A program made the position numbers and the translations under genes. A stretch of DNA of 6,468 bases, taken from contig WRKK01000210.1 of NCBI GenBank assembly GCA_009782245.1, positions 1 through 6,468 on the forward strand, written 5' to 3'. The stretch comes from Defluviitaleaceae bacterium. Lineage in GTDB: Bacteria > Bacillota > Clostridia > Lachnospirales > WQUN01. The notes under the pieces were generated by a model. That model did no database searches and was not told where the DNA came from. It was given only the letters and a program-made list of their open reading frames with translations. Shown one piece after another: positions 6,051 to 6,468 of this stretch (position 1 is the first letter of the stretch; each line of letters starts with the position of its first letter).

Positions 6051-6365
6051 ATGGAACTTAGACAAGCTACAAAAGAATTTTTGAAATCTGAATTTGACTT
6101 AACTTCTGAAAATATTTATGTTATGTCGAAAGAGGAAATAGAAGACTTGAGAGAAAAATGTATTGACCTTGAAGTTGATGCAGTTTGCGATGCTCAAGGT
6201 AAAGTAACCGAGCGTGGCACAGTTGCCGCCCATACTGTTGACGATTTATTAGAAATTTTAGTGGCAAAACGAACCAAATCCGACCCGCATGCTGGACGGA
6301 TAGACAGCACACCAATCCAACCATTGCCGCAGCCTCAACCAAGGCAAGAACTCCAACCAGCCTAA
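6051..6365 (+). CDS. Small acidic protein downstream of portal, putative immunity or head accessory protein
   Basis: A 104-aa protein. The ATG at 6051 is set by AAAAAGGAG (6036-6044) with 6-nt spacing; an in-frame ATG at 5955 would overlap the portal and has no such site. Residues 1-73 look folded and acidic (RQATKEFLKSEFDLTSENIY, then EEIEDLREKCIDLEVDAVCD, then ERGTVAAHTVDDLLEIL). Residues 78-104 are proline- and glutamine-rich and disordered; they begin with DPHAGRID, encoded by a decayed palindromic element. It starts 20 nt after the portal stop and is the last gene before a terminator. The position suits an immunity protein for the portal tail domain. An alternative is a small head-associated protein, since similar small acidic proteins occur in phage head modules. 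I do not recognise a named family. Confidence 0.6.
   Translation: MELRQATKEFLKSEFDLTSENIYVMSKEEIEDLREKCIDLEVDAVCDAQGKVTERGTVAAHTVDDLLEILVAKRTKSDPHAGRIDSTPIQPLPQPQPRQELQPA
6282..6304. repeat. Decayed palindromic element in 104-aa gene
   Basis: It matches the portal copy at 18 of 23 bases, but most stem pairs are lost. It is read as DPHAGRID, in the same frame as the toxin and portal copies, and looks like an older insertion. Confidence 0.6.
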
Positions 6366-6388
6366 CACAAACTAACTAAATAAACGCA

Positions 6389-6411
6389 CACCCGCCTGTC
6401 GGGCGGGCAGG
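6389..6411. repeat. GC-rich palindromic element, left arm around terminator
   Basis: It matches the portal copy at 20 of 23 bases. It lies in the intergenic space directly before the terminator stem, and its inverted partner is at 6446-6468 (21 of 23 bases complementary). It can also fold on itself as CCCGCC/GGCGGG. Confidence 0.85.
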
Positions 6412-6444
6412 AAAAGCCTTTTTGCCACACCAAAGGGCTTTTTT
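6412..6444 (+). terminator. Rho-independent terminator ending the portal segment
   Basis: AAAAGCCTTTT (6412-6422) pairs with AAAGGGCTTTT (about 6432-6442), with one G.U pair and a loop of about nine bases, followed by T residues to 6444. It has nearly the same stem as the terminator at 1450-1480. It sits between two inverted palindromic elements, giving a nearly continuous longer stem. Confidence 0.85.
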
Positions 6445-6445
6445 G

Positions 6446-6468
6446 CCTACCCGCCCGACAGGCGGGCG
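6446..6468. repeat. GC-rich palindromic element, right arm around terminator, at window edge
   Basis: In reverse orientation it matches 6389-6411 at 21 of 23 bases and the portal copy at 18 of 23. The window ends at its last base, so it may extend further. Confidence 0.85.

Noticed and set aside
382..6365. UGA recoded as glycine or tryptophan
   Set aside because: All genes are complete under the standard code and no in-frame UGA is present, so nothing supports recoding.
502..6468. Palindromic repeats as a CRISPR array
   Set aside because: Copies are dispersed over kilobases, in both orientations and mostly inside genes, with no regular spacers and no cas genes.

Overview
This window is part of a tailed-phage or prophage head/DNA-packaging region. 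The firm anchors are a terminase small subunit (1517-1981), a terminase large subunit with all expected ATPase and nuclease motifs (1984-3390), and a DUF1073-type portal protein (4240-6030). The host cannot be named from the sequence. Shine-Dalgarno sites are strong (AGGAG-like), promoters are close to the sigma70/sigmaA consensus, and the DNA is AT-leaning except for a dispersed GC-rich palindromic repeat. No reading frame needs UGA read as an amino acid, so the code behaves as standard table 11. From memory, dense GC-rich palindromes of this kind occur in some candidate-phylum (Patescibacteria/CPR-like) genomes, but this is a weak pointer.

Layout. Positions 1-381 hold no protein gene. They carry two divergent near-consensus promoters. 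The leftward one drives a hairpin-rich RNA of at least ~190 nt that runs off the left edge. The rightward one has a palindrome over its -35 box and leads into a 256-aa protein ending in a polymorphic-toxin type 50 (Ntox50)-like domain (382-1152). An 86-aa acidic protein in the immunity-gene position follows (1166-1426), then an intrinsic terminator (1450-1480). The terminase pair comes next. A convergent leftward operon of two small genes (3395-4151), one encoding a DUF2335 membrane protein, sits between terminase and portal. The portal gene has an unusual C-terminal tail: a linker, then a BECR/DUF4258-like domain resembling toxin tips. A 104-aa gene follows in the immunity position. The segment ends at a second terminator that nearly copies the first and is wrapped inside an inverted pair of the GC-rich repeat.

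How it may work together. TerS/TerL and portal form the packaging motor. Around and within that module are two candidate toxin-immunity pairs, one free-standing and one with the toxin-like domain fused to the portal. Both toxin carriers contain the same WIT-type linker. The DUF2335 operon looks like phage cargo (a moron). At least eight copies of a ~23-bp palindromic element are scattered through the segment, six of them inside coding sequence and always in frame.
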